Assembly (NCBI GenBank): GCA_009733775.1
Contig: WOGZ01000132.1
Coordinates: 1-64,000, forward strand
Source of the DNA: Alectoria sarmentosa
Lineage: Eukaryota; Ascomycota; Lecanoromycetes; Lecanorales; Parmeliaceae
Direction: 5' to 3'
Length of the DNA stretch: 64,000 nt
A model generated the notes under the pieces. That model worked only from the letters and a program-made list of their open reading frames with translations. It was not told where the DNA came from and did not search any database. The translations under genes were made by a program, and so were the position numbers. Positions within the stretch are counted from its first letter, which is position 1; every line of letters begins with the position of its first letter. Positions 37,013 through 47,506 of this stretch are shown piece by piece.

Positions 37013-38863
37013 TCAGGCAATTGTTACTCTCAAAATGCACAGTTTTCCCACATCCTCACTCCACCCGAACATAACAGCAAGCTTCAAGAACAGCAAACGG
37101 TTCTCCAGATACTTAAGTAGAATCAGACTCGAATTAGCAAGTTCTTCTGCGTTGCGGCCCAGGAATTGTTCCCATGCCTCGTCTGACCATATGAGCTTGC
37201 CGCTGGTGATGGCGCCGGTTTCATCTACAAGGAGCCCCACCTGGAAACAAGCCGGTTAGCAGTGCGACGGGATTAGAGGCTTCGTTTGGTGTGGGAGGCG
37301 CGCGTACCAAGCGCGGATTGATACGCAGAATCAAGTCTTTCTCGCATTGCTTGCACTTTGTGGTGACAGCGTTGGCGAAGATGGGAACACCGCAGCTTTG
37401 ATAACAGTCAGCTAACGGCCATCAGCGTATATCCCTGAGCTGACCTTACCACTCAGTACATAGTAGCATATTGCGTTGATAAAGCAGATAGATGTTCAGT
37501 TCAATGACAGTCAAGCTGAGATATCCGACATAGCGCTCTAGTAAGCATCAGAGGCTGTCTGTCCATAGCGAAGGATCTATCTGACCAGCCGGTGCTGCTC
37601 GAACACTACCACTCCATTAGAACATGCGGGAGCTCGAGCGTGAGTTGACTTACAACTCATCGATATCAGCCAACGTAAATACAATCCTCAGCTCCGATTC
37701 CGCAGCCTCCTCAACGTCGAACACTGTCCCGATCAGCCCCACAAAATCCATCCGATGAGACACATACCACCCTCTGGAAACGGTTGGTTCACATGCTCTC
37801 TCTTCGTCAAGCTCTGCGCGTGCCCTCTCAGCCAGTACGCATCTGTCATGCACGGGTCGACATCGACATGAGTATTATTGGTCAGCGAAAGTAGTGGTCT
37901 TCCGTCATCGTATAAGCCAGGGCGCGTGATGAGAAGGATTGTGTACGATGTTTTCCAGGAGGCCGGAGAGGAGCAGAGGGGACCCCAAAGGGTGAGTCTG
38001 GCATCTGCCGTGTCATCGAATATGTTGACGTCCACTTTCTCGGCTTCTCTGTCTTTCTTGGTGACGACTACGAATTTGGTCAGCCCACAGCGCTCGTCTT
38101 CTCTCGTTGGATAATGGCGATTCTCACATTTTTTTCTTCCCCCAATGCTTTTTACACACACCAAGATCTTCGCATCCGTAAGCTCATGACCTCCCTGAGT
38201 AAAGCTCTTCAACGTCATCAACCCATCCAGCTGTTTGCCATCGCGATAGCCTAATGGAGTCTTGCACATTATGCCCTCATCGCTCTGTTCTTGCACCATG
38301 AAGTAGCAGCTGTTGTCTCGTTCGGGAAAGATGGAGGTGACAAGAGATGTGTCTTGCACCGTCAAGGAGCTCGACTCCGCATTGGAGACGTGAGGTGTCC
38401 ATATTGAGACGAGAAGCCCAAGATGGAGGTTATAATCGATTTTTGCGTGCCAAAGCTTCACCTGTACTTGTGTAAGCGGGTGGATCGATGCAAGCAGTCT
38501 TAGAAAAAGAGTAGCAGTACGTACTGCCAATGTGCCAGTATCATCTTTGACAGTGAGCTTCAAGCATCCCTTTGCAGCCTTGGGCATCTTGCTAGGTGTC
38601 GCGATGTGATGGAAATTGACGATCCTTCCCATCAGCGCTACACACCCTGGTCCTGCGACCAGATCACGAATGTCAGTGTCGTTGTACAAAGTGCGTGGTT
38701 GCCATTTGTGCAATGAAGGGTGAAGAGCGGCCTCAATCTCGGAGGAGGTGAAGCCATCGCCAGTATCTGAGGGTCGGTTATATGCTGCTGGCTTTTGCGT
38801 TTTCTGAGCAGATGGTACTTCTGGCTGGAAGAACGATTGGATGGATGTGATCTGAGGTGCCAT
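37013..38863 (-). CDS. OB-fold nucleic-acid-binding protein with zinc-ribbon-like Cys cluster
   Basis: Predicted single-stranded nucleic-acid-binding protein; its layout (tandem OB folds with a Cys4 insert) recalls RPA1 and the meiotic MEIOB group, but I do not assign it. Eight exons: 38525-38863, 38128-38461, 37768-38067, 37654-37723, 37586-37605, 37450-37537, 37308-37395 and 37013-37240; 1,467 nt, 488 residues. Exon 5 is a 20-nt micro-exon flanked by TAG and GTCAGA; it is needed to keep phase and gives ADIDEFVRAAPAERYVGYLS. An OB-like segment runs VKVDVNIFDDTADARLTLWG. The Cys cluster CTECCGVPIFANAVTTKCKQC is split by an intron after TEC. The C-terminal half reads GLLVDETGAITSGKLIWSDE. The start MAPQITSIQSFF looks like a PIP-box (QSFF), a possible PCNA contact. 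Introns at 38462-38524 and 38068-38127 are multiples of three. Confidence 0.75.
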
Positions 38864-39228
38864 TGGGGGAAGGGGGTCAAAATGTGAAATTGATATGAAG
38901 AATGGTAAGGGGAAGAGAATAAAAGGGTCTTTGCCCAAGCTTGGAGAGTGGATGTTTGATTGTTGTAGAATTCGCTTCACTTCATCTGATATCTCGGCTG
39001 CATTCGGCGCTACTTGCTAGGGCAAATGTGGAGGACGTCACAACAAAAATCACAGCATCGATCACGGTTTTTACCGTCATTATGAATCGAGTCAGGGGCA
39101 TCTTCCTTGAGTCTAAACGAAAGTACTAAGGGAGCCTCGACCTACAATTGTAAGGCCAGTCATCAAGTCCAATCATCGCCATTCACTTCTGAGCACACCC
39201 TAAATCAATGCCAGTCCATGGAGCAAGC
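38864..39228. other. Intergenic region between OB-fold gene and ino1
   Basis: A 365-bp gap holding the OB-fold gene's promoter and leader and the ino1 3' untranslated region. I see no further gene. Confidence 0.5.
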
Positions 39229-40950
39229 TTAGAACATCTTGTGCTCCAACGTCATGTCAGACTCTGGCTGGAGACCAACACAAGCGCGGAAGATGTTAGT
39301 CAAGGCTCCACGCTGCTTGGCCAAGGCATTGACAACTGGCGTGCCTGGAGGGGTCAAAGGAGCCTAAGAGAGTCAGTAACAATATAACAGCGAGGAATCT
39401 AGGAACCATTACCTTCAGCATATAACTCAGGATGCTAAGGACGCTGTGGAAGCCCTTGTAGTCCTTCGTAGCAGCCTGATCACGTTCATCAGCCTTCCAA
39501 GTGATACGAGTCATCATCTCAGCAATGATGACAAGGTCAATAATTAATGGAGAAGCCAGTAGCGAATCCTCGCAGACGTTGAACAAGCTGATAGTCTGAT
39601 GTCCACCCATGAAGATCTCTGCATAATATTCATCGAGTGCGCGCTTGTTGTCTCCAACAGCTGGCATGTACTTGATGACCACAGTGTGGTTAGGATGCTC
39701 TCCAGGCTTGTAGAGCACATTGTTCGCTTCGACCATGTCGTCGACGACGTTGGACTTCGAGATCTCCTTGGACCGAAATTGCTTCTGGGAGCTCAAGTTC
39801 ATGCCGTCGTTGTTGCCCAGATGGTTGTAACTGGCGATCGAGGTGAGCTTGATTCCCGCGTTGATCATGAAATCCACCAAGGCAGACTTCATCTTGGTCT
39901 GGCCTGACTTGAAGTCATCGCCACCAATGAAGGCGCCGTGCTTCTCAGCAAGTTCGATAGCCCCAGGAACGAAGGTGTTTTGAGGCGAACCATTAATGAA
40001 AGGTGCGTTCTCGAGGATGCAAGCAATTGCGAATACAGTTGATGGAGAGACCTCCTCATGTCCAGATTCGACAGCTTTCATCAAATTCTCAGCAGTGTCG
40101 TTCACTCCCTCGATGAGATCTGCGTAACGCTCAGTGTTGGCAGTCCATTGCACGATGACCTTGTCTAGACCATGAGTCTCTTTAAAATCACTATTCACTC
40201 GTCAGTCAAAGTAGCTTGGCTAGTAGGCTGTCATCCATACCGAATATCCTTGCGCAGCTTTTCGACATGAGCCGTGCTGGCTTTGGAGCCCTCAAGACAG
40301 TTGTCGGCACGCTCTCCCTGATTCGCAGCGATAAAGTCTGGGTAGTAGACACTGGGAAGAGGCTTCATCTCGGCCATCTCCTTTTTGACCATGCCCTTCA
40401 ATGTGGGCTCCAGTACAGCCGCTCTGTCCATGGCCTGAGCCAAGTTCATACCGCTGATATCCCATCCGCCTATCACAAGATCGTTCGGGTGAACCATGGG
40501 CAGAACATCATGGAACGGGATGTTGATCTCTTTGCCAGTCTTGCCCTCTGTACCGAGCTTCATGGTCGAACTCATGACCACAGAGCCATAATAGTTGGCA
40601 GCACGAGGTCCTTCACGAGTATCCCAGACCAAGCCTCGGCGATTGGCGATGATGCCTGCGGTGACGGTGGTGCCATTGTTTCCGCCCCAACCGACCAGCA
40701 TCATTCCAACCTTTCCCACCTTCCGTTCAACCTTGAAGTCGTAGACTGTCTCTTTCGGTGTAGCAACGTATTTGCCATCCCCAGCTTGAGAGACTGAAGT
40801 AGTACGGTAAACGTACTTACTCTTGATCTCATTGTCCGTATATTTGACGTTAGGGGAGTCGACAGTGAACAGGTCCTTATGCTCGTTGGTCACTGTAGTG
40901 TGCCCTGTACCAGTGGTGTGTCCATTGGGACCTTCTGCGTGGGGAGCCAT
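39229..40950 (-). CDS. ino1: Inositol-3-phosphate synthase (INO1)
   Basis: Converts glucose 6-phosphate to inositol 3-phosphate (NAD-dependent), the first step of inositol synthesis, in the cytosol. Three exons: 40241-40950, 39413-40190 and 39229-39363; 1,623 nt, 540 residues (yeast Ino1 533). NAD-binding GWGGNNGTT lies at residues 87-95. Other hallmarks are NLVIGGWDIS-like (DLVIGGWDISGMNLAQAM), VIVQWTANTERY, FIGGDDFKSGQTKMKS, SYNHLGNNDGMNLS and KSNVVDDMV. The last exon supplies the end (APLTPPGTPVVNALAKQRGAL...HKMF), absent from the unspliced frame. The start fits the family. I found no clear inositol-responsive UAS in the 100 bp upstream. Product feeds phosphatidylinositol synthesis. Confidence 0.97.
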
Positions 40951-42146
40951 ATTTACGAATAGATGTTGATTGTCTTGATCAAGAATACTGTTTATCTAGT
41001 GTAGGGCGAGTCCGATGCTCCTCCTGGGGCGGAAGAGCGTCGGCCTCCGTTGTACGGGTGGTGAACACTATTGAGAGGACCTGTCAGCGACCGTTTGTTT
41101 CGAATGATGGCTCATTTGCAGCCTGCAGGGGCAGGGGGGACTTGTCCCACATAGCGTCAGCTGGGGAGAGAAGAACATACGAGTTTAGCAAGTTGGAATA
41201 CGTCTTGACGGTGTTTGTGACCACACTTCAAGGTGCGATCTGCTTGGGTTGTGGGAAGGAAAAGAGAATTATCTTCGTTTGTACCTTCGGAAAGGTTGTT
41301 GATTTTTTGGAAAGAGAATGGATTGTGTGGCTATTTATTCAACGCCTCGAACGCTTCCGAGAATAACCCCACTTCTAGTGGGGTCATGATTAGCGCAGGG
41401 CGTGAACCCGACTCAAGCGGACATACCTGCGTCGTTTGGTTGGTCTGGCTCCCCATCGTTGCAGAGCTAGCTGTCTCTATATCTTGAGGAGAAAGATACT
41501 GCTGGTGCCACCACCGTTGGAACATGACACCGTCAGATCGTCCAGACCCAGTAGATCATTTCGTCTATTGAGCAGTACAACCAGCGCTTTTCCAATTGGA
41601 AAAGTATCTTCCTTATACATCTAGTAGAGGGTGACGAAATACTTGCAGGATTACATTGGATAGGAGAAGATCGGTGTGCCTGCCTCTTCACGCTAAATCT
41701 TAATCAGATCTCTACGTCTCACGTTTGATATCATCTCATGCTACCTATGCTATCATTCGACTTGTAAATATTGAAGTATTATGGCTACTGCTGCTGCTGA
41801 GAAATGGCGCCTTCTTTTGTGGATGGCGGTCTCGACATGTTCCTTTGATACTTCCTGAAAGCAGAGCACAGATCGGCCACAAGATCCTTGGAAAAACGTC
41901 GCTGATTGAGCATGCTATTGAGCATGCTATTGAGCATGAACCAGACATCTGGTACCAACTCGCGTGTCGGATCCACAAGCAATAGAGAGGGTGTCGCCAG
42001 TTGAACTTATTCTATGCGTGCTCTCTCATAGCCACCTGTATATGCGCTGCCAAAATTTCCAATTATATCTCAAGCTTTCCCCACATACCGAAGATGATAG
42101 GTACTCCATCTAGTTTCTTCGCTGATCAGATACATCGCGACTTCAA
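40951..42146. other. Intergenic region upstream of ino1
   Basis: It holds the ino1 promoter on its left and the promoter of the plus-strand orphan on its right. A 12-bp unit ATTGAGCATGCT is repeated 2.8 times at 41905-41938. Open frames here are short and unsupported. Confidence 0.5.
41905..41938. repeat. 12-bp tandem repeat ATTGAGCATGCT, 2.8 copies
   Basis: Perfect direct repeats of 12 bp, each containing the palindrome GCATGC. The copy number is small and the function, if any, is unknown. Confidence 0.8.
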
Positions 42147-43096
42147 GTGGTCAAAATGAATCTCACTTCATCGCTGCTGGCTCTGGCAGGTCAAAACCTC
42201 TCATCCACCCCTCTTCAGGATATCGCAGGATACTCGTTCTGTCAAGAGTTCTACGGATTGTTTCCCAACAGCCGTGACTGCATCAAAGCCACTGACCTTC
42301 TCGAGAAGGGGACCGCCGAGTTCTCATATGCAGTCCACAGTGGTATTGGACCGCACTCCTTACCCTTGAGTAAGAAATACGGTCAGTCTCTCTGCCAAAC
42401 TATTCGAACCTTGCCCTGTAAGCTAAATTTACTTCAGGTACATGTATGGTTCAAGTCGACGTAGCCGGTCCGCGCTTACCCCGAACCTACGATATCATCC
42501 CCGACGATATCCGCTATCTAGCAGATCAAGTGCTGAACTCATGCGTCAACGGCCCTTTCGATATCGGCGGCTTCGCAACATCGGATCTCCAGGTCATGGA
42601 TGGCTGGATCACGGCTGAAGAGACCAAATTGGATAGACCATTCCGTACGTCTCATCTAACGCTTCATCATACCTCATCCTTCACATCGGAAAGCGACCTC
42701 GACCCAGAGCTGACACTCCAAAATTCTCTAGCAATATCGACCGCCTTTCTCACGGTAACTCTCTCCAGTGTAGTCCCCCATTGGCTGTCCCCCGGAAATT
42801 ACGATCCCATGATGGCCTTCCACTTCTCGTCAGTCGCACTCGCCGCAATCGAGCGAGCATTCACCTTACGTGAGAGAGTCGATTTGCGCCGGCGTGGGGA
42901 GCGACTGTTGCGGCAAGGCGAGAGAATGCAGCGAGGATATCGTGTGCCTTGGTGGGAAAACCCGTATAAGGGAGAAGAAGTCAACGGGACAATTATGGAG
43001 ACGGGCAATGGGACAGTGTCGATTGATATCTCAGAACCGCTGGCTACCGGTGCAGGTGCCGACACCGCCACCTCGAAGCGAAGGAGAAGGACGTGA
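42147..43096 (+). CDS. Cysteine-containing orphan protein, 268 residues
   Basis: I do not know its function; it resembles a loosely conserved class of ascomycete hypothetical proteins with an early CxxF...C pattern and an IGGFATxDL motif. Three exons: 42147-42381, 42438-42644 and 42732-43096; 807 nt. Intron 1 (GTCAGT donor) joins SKKYG to TCMVQVDVAGPR; intron 2 is 87 nt, a multiple of three without a stop, and splicing it joins LDRPFP to ISTAFLTV. Cysteines lie in SFCQEFY, RDCIKA, GTCMVQ and NSCVNG and could form two disulfides if secreted, but the N-terminus is not a clear signal peptide. The C-terminal third is basic (LRRRGERLLRQGERMQRGYR) and ends KRRRRT. The second ATG, at 42156, has better context than the first. 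Confidence 0.65.
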
Positions 43097-44061
43097 GAGA
43101 GTAGTGGTTAGAGTACTCGTTAATCGCGAGGCCCACAGACTACAGCATTTTCTTTGATAGATAAATGGTGTAGTGGATTACTATACAGCTGGAAAATGAA
43201 TGTACTATAAATCACCCGGCAATGCTTGTGAGCTCCTCTTTCGTATTCTACCTTCAATTCTCTCTCCTTCATCCGAGCGTCGACATCGGGATACTAAATC
43301 GATTCTACCTCTAGATATTCGATCTTGCTCATTCGATCATACCACTCCCTTCCCCACCGGGCGAGTCACACTATTCTAGCCGTTGATAAAGGCTCATCAT
43401 ATGCATAACCCCAATCACAATAACGAATGCATTCCCATCATCCGTTCGCAGTTGCGGTTCAATCGGTCCCCAAGCACCGAAAGTACTTGACAAAGAATTG
43501 AACCTTTGCTGAAACCGTTGAGAAGATGTTTGTTCCATGGCAGGCATAATGTTCTGAGATTGAGTAGCTACGCTATCCATGGGGAAATGGGGAGCGAGCA
43601 GAATCTGGGGCGAAAAGTGTGAATGGAGGGAGCAAAAGATTGATTTGGGTTCAATTGAGGGAATTTCACGTTGATTAAGGGGTTTGGGTTGGAAGTATGG
43701 TATGCTTCTCGAGCTGGAAGACTCATCATTGCCCTCGTTTTCGTTTGGAGGAATGAAATCTGTCGGCCTCGCTATTGTTAGCTTTGATGAGATGATGGAT
43801 ACTGTGAGTGCAAGAGTCAGGAATCAGCGCAACGCGAAGTGACAAGCGCGTACTAGCTTGAACAGGGAGCCGAAAATGGATTTCAAGTTTGACTTGCACC
43901 AAGATCAGTTGAGGGCAGCAACACTGTATTTAGTACCTTGGAAATGGGATTGAGTATGGGCATCTAGTATTGGAACAAATAGTTGACCGGCGAATCCCCA
44001 AGAACATCCAGTCCAAGCAACTTCTCAGCATGTCCTTGATACTAACTCGGAGGATGTGCTG
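43097..44061. other. Intergenic region with one short unsupported frame
   Basis: A 965-bp gap. A minus-strand ATG frame at 43371-43580 would give 69 residues (start MDSVATQSQNIM, hydrophobic AFVIVIGVMHMM near the end). It could be a small protein or chance. Otherwise I see nothing; it should hold 3' ends of the two flanking genes. Confidence 0.4.
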
Positions 44062-44709
44062 CTACTGTCTGCGTGGATGAAATATCAAACAATGATCTTC
44101 ATCGTCATCATCTGCACATAGCTCTGCAGCTCCAAACGTAGGTTCCAATCCTTTGAACAACTTATCATACATTGGCAACATCGAACATATTCCATCACTC
44201 GGTCTCTCAACCAAGGCAAACTCGACTGGATCGCGGCATCCGTGAGATTTGAAATTTTGACGTCGTACGCGAAATTCCACCGTGTCGAATCCTGCAAGGG
44301 TCTCCAATGCTTTCAAATGGTTATTTCCGAAGTAGAATCGGCAAGGCTGGCAATCCCAAGCGAAGAAGACGCGGCATTCTTTTCGATTTATTGAAGAATC
44401 CCATTGAAAAGCCTCGATATCGTCTGCGCAGGTGTTTTCATCTCCACGAAGGTTCCAGAAAACGTCAAGGTTTTGGATCCTGTCTTTTGTATTTTGAGGA
44501 GGCGGTCTTCTGGCAGGAGCTCCCGGTTCTGTGGAACGAGAACGGTCTATTTGCATTTCAAAGACAAATTCCTTGTAGAACAACGGCGAGACTTCATGGT
44601 GGATTGAGCGACAGGTCCTTAGCATGTTCGATTTCTCGGGCAGAGGAAGGCTGTTGTAGACGTGATCCCGGAGTTCTTGCGGAAGATCCTGAAGTCTGAA
44701 AGGGAGCAT
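44062..44709 (-). CDS. F-box-like protein
   Basis: Single-exon gene, 215 residues. The N-terminus (LQDLPQELRDHVYNSLPLPEKSNMLRTCRSIHHEVSP in part) has the F-box-like/2EXR pattern common in expanded families of filamentous ascomycetes: LPxELRxxIY, then a RTCRxIxxE helix. If a real F-box it would recruit targets to an SCF ubiquitin ligase, but many such fungal proteins are of unknown role. The middle contains CRVFFAWDCQPCRFYFG. No membrane span. The acidic end reads CADDDDEDHC. It marks the start of the accessory region. Confidence 0.6.
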   Translation of the reverse strand: MLPFRLQDLPQELRDHVYNSLPLPEKSNMLRTCRSIHHEVSPLFYKEFVFEMQIDRSRSTEPGAPARRPPPQNTKDRIQNLDVFWNLRGDENTCADDIEAFQWDSSINRKECRVFFAWDCQPCRFYFGNNHLKALETLAGFDTVEFRVRRQNFKSHGCRDPVEFALVERPSDGICSMLPMYDKLFKGLEPTFGAAELCADDDDEDHCLIFHPRRQ

Positions 44710-45286
44710 AGCCAGAGATGGGATCTGGACTGGTACAAGATGGAGGATGGAAGACCAGAGAGCAACTCATTCGAACTTTATCCTCGACTGCGGAAGTCCA
44801 TTACGGGGTTGGGAAGCGCGAGGTTGAGTATGTTTATAAGGAAGTTTGCACCCGACATCTGCCAGCTGTACATCAATGCGTGGCATGCAATGTGACAAAC
44901 ACAAAATATGCCGACACTGGTCCCTCGGAAGAATTCTTCGCTCAGCTCCCTATATCTTGGCCATCGCTTGTGCGGGCCAGTCTCATTGAGGGTCGGGTGG
45001 CAATTTTCCCGAATGGAAGGATCAGATCTTCCAATGCTGTTACACGACGCCGCGGATAATGGCATGAATTAGGACAGACGGCCGGTTTAATCTTCCATAT
45101 GGTCCGCGGCCTGACGCCTCGGTTTGGTCGCTTTCGACGCTTGATACGTCTTACATTAACAGTAAACCATTAGCAAATACCGGAACTCACTAACTTTTTC
45201 CATGAACATCTCTGTTAAAGCCAGAAAGTACCAAGAACAAAAAAGGTAACACTGGATTTGCAGTCCAGCTCGCGCTTCTTCGTTCC
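44710..45286. other. Intergenic region, nothing recognised
   Basis: It contains the promoter of the minus-strand F-box-like gene. A 113-codon plus-strand frame at 44718-45059 has no recognisable features. Confidence 0.4.
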
Positions 45287-45856
45287 GTGTTGCCAATAAT
45301 AGAAACGATGAAGTCGATGTTGAGAATGACAACTGGTATCAGTACCTCGTGGAACAATACAGCTCCTATCAAACCATCTCCTACCGTCCCCAATGTGGCA
45401 TTCACTCCACTGCCTACAACACTCGTACACCATCCCGGCCACGATGGCTGTATGAGTATAATCTTTTCACCAATATGATTCGGACCCCATTGTAGTACGT
45501 GTGATCTGCAACCTACCAAGGTCGTCGTTCCCTGCGGAGTCTTCGTACCATTTAACTTTCGTTCAGCCTCGAATGACGCATCTCAAACGTCCGTCACGGC
45601 AACCACACGATGAACCAGCTATGTGCTCTCTTATGGCCACCCTTCCTCGAGCCAGTTGTCATCTGTCAACTTATCTAGCAGCGAAATAACCGCAATTGCG
45701 ATTGGCACCGTTCTCGCCGTTGGCGTGGTCCGCTTGCTGCTCTTCTGCCCTCATTTTCTGTCCGCTTGGCTGATAAAAGCCGCTCTGGGTATCGCCCTTC
45801 AGAAAGTGAAGAAGTCCCTTTGGAGGACCTACCTCCTCAGCGCCCAGGCCGGGTAA
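45287..45856 (+). pseudogene. Broken single-span membrane protein gene, possible relative of the 48-55 kb family
   Basis: One reading frame stays coding-like for 570 bp but is cut by two TGA codons, near 45479 and 45608. Before the first stop it is Thr/Pro-rich (SPTVPNVAFTPLPTTLV). After it comes a Cys segment (HCSTCDLQPTKVVVPCG) that partly resembles the C-x2-Q...C part of the 48-55 kb family signature. After the second stop there is a Ser-rich linker, a hydrophobic span (ITAIAIGTVLAVGVVRLLLF) and a basic tail (LQKVKKSLWR). Both stops could come from CGA-to-TGA changes, as RIP-type mutation would give. An unrecognised intron is the alternative. The relationship to the family is weaker than among the other members. 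Confidence 0.4.
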
Positions 45857-46787
45857 GCGGTAATGATGGAAGCAGCAACGGAACAGATGATACAGAAAGG
45901 AGAAGACGACGCCCGTAAGCCATACTCGGCGGAAGTACTCAATGGCAAGGAAACCACACCTTGTGCTTTAATCAGTAGGCTATCAGCAAGCCCTGCTATC
46001 ATCAACACGAAAATTCATATCAACTCGACTGACTACTTACAACCACTCCCAGCCCTAGACTATCACGAGATCGGGATCCCGCACCATCAGTATAGGACAC
46101 TGCGAAATGCACAACAAGGTACTGGTATTCACAATGTTCAGTTGGGGACTCCACCCAACAGCGGCATAACACCATAGAGGAGAAGACCTGGTGAGCCTCA
46201 TAGCGGAGCAAAGCGAGGTTTCTGGCCTCTGGATTGCGGGAGATTGGGCCCATAGCCTTACGCCAAGGCAGGCGCCGCGTCCTCCAGTTCGGGGGAGGAT
46301 GGGCTCGCCGTTAGGCGGGAGGGAACAACCTCCAAGGCGACGGATCTTCAACGCGAGAAAAGGCACTCCACGTTCTGGGTGCTTTCCCGGAAGATGACGA
46401 CGCTGTGGAGATCTCTTGACTGGTCACAGCCCCAGCACAGGTGCATGGGTTGGATCCGCCTACTCATGGCGACGATGGTTTTTGGGCACGAAAAGCGCGG
46501 TAAGACTGATGGAGAAGGCAAGAAATGGAAGGTCGGCGCGACAGGAAGGAGAAAAAGGACAAGCGGGAGAGGCAGAAGAGACCAGGCAGGCGGGAGCGTG
46601 ATTAGCATGAGAGAGAAGATAGACGCGATAGATAGGAGAGGAGGGAAGGGAGAAGCAAGAATGAGAGGACAGGCGTAAGAGGCAGTGAGGTGATCAGAGG
46701 AACATGTCTTGGAAACAAGAGACTGCAGGGGGGACCTGGCATAGCATTGGAGACGGTTGAAGGCCGAGAACGCGTCACGGAGAGAGC

Positions 46788-46932
46788 ACCACCAAAGGCG
46801 CACGTCCTCTCCGAAAGTTCAAATCGGAGGCACACACCAAAGGCGCACCACTAACAATACTTAGGGGCGCATGAGCAAAAGTGCATGTCCTCTCCGAAAG
46901 CGCACACCAACCACCAAAGGCGCATCTCCACC
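46788..46932. repeat. Interspersed short repeats CACCAAAGGCGCA / GTCCTCTCCGAAAG
   Basis: Within 145 bp the 13-mer CACCAAAGGCGCA (or a one-base variant) appears three times and the 14-mer GTCCTCTCCGAAAG twice, in alternating order. This is a small local duplication; no function is evident. Confidence 0.65.
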
Positions 46933-47113
46933 AATCTAAGCGCCCATTTGCCATACATTGGGACTTCGAAATGACATTACTACGGCTGCAGTACGTTCAC
47001 CTACTCTGTGGAACTTGGATGGCAGCATTTTGGGACTCGAAGGGCTTGTTTCAACTTGAAAACCCATCATCTCGCATCAGACAATTCCCGGATCTCTGCC
47101 ACTACGGGACTGA

Positions 47114-47506
47114 CTACCTAAGGAGGAGGAAGGACAACAGGAAAAAGAAGAAGGACTCCATATTTCGGATCTCCTCCACAGTGAGCCCAAAATCTTCGGT
47201 TTGATCCGGAAAACAGGTCCCCAGATGGGTTTTGATTACCATGACCCAAGTCAGGATGCCCATCTTTTGGACTGGTTCTGCGACAGAAGTCAGCTCAATC
47301 CCTACTGGGAAAGCTTCAAAGGGAATAGGCGGTTTCGAACAGCCTCTTCTTTGCAAGTGGATTTCGACGGAGTTTTGTCGAGAGCAATGTCAGGAGATGA
47401 GCTTGTTATTATTCATGAAGTGAGTATCAATGGGAAGTGGAATGGCACTTGCTGGGGCCGTCATAAAGGAAATATGGTAATCATTTGTAATTTCAATAGT
47501 GGGTGA
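47114..47506 (+). CDS. Possible partial gene with SH3-like segment
   Basis: The frame is open from 47114 to a stop at 47504-47506 without an early ATG, so it would need an upstream exon; an AAG acceptor at 47120-47122 is possible. It starts Glu/Lys-rich, then reads KIFGLIRKTGPQMGFDYHD. Later comes SGDELVIIHEVSINGKWNG and GRHKGNM, which recalls the GDEL...W.G....GR core of SH3 domains, though the usual P-x-x-Y end is absent. It may be a decayed fragment. Function unknown; support is weak. Confidence 0.25.
   Translation, partial: LPKEEEGQQEKEEGLHISDLLHSEPKIFGLIRKTGPQMGFDYHDPSQDAHLLDWFCDRSQLNPYWESFKGNRRFRTASSLQVDFDGVLSRAMSGDELVIIHEVSINGKWNGTCWGRHKGNMVIICNFNSG

Noticed and set aside
42645..42731. 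Reading through this segment as coding in the 42-kb orphan
   Set aside because: GTACGT donor and CTCTAG acceptor flank it and its removal gives a smoother protein, so an intron is more likely; retention stays possible.
43371..43580. 69-residue minus-strand frame as a definite gene
   Set aside because: No domain, no homology recalled and no splice partner; mentioned only in the intergenic description.
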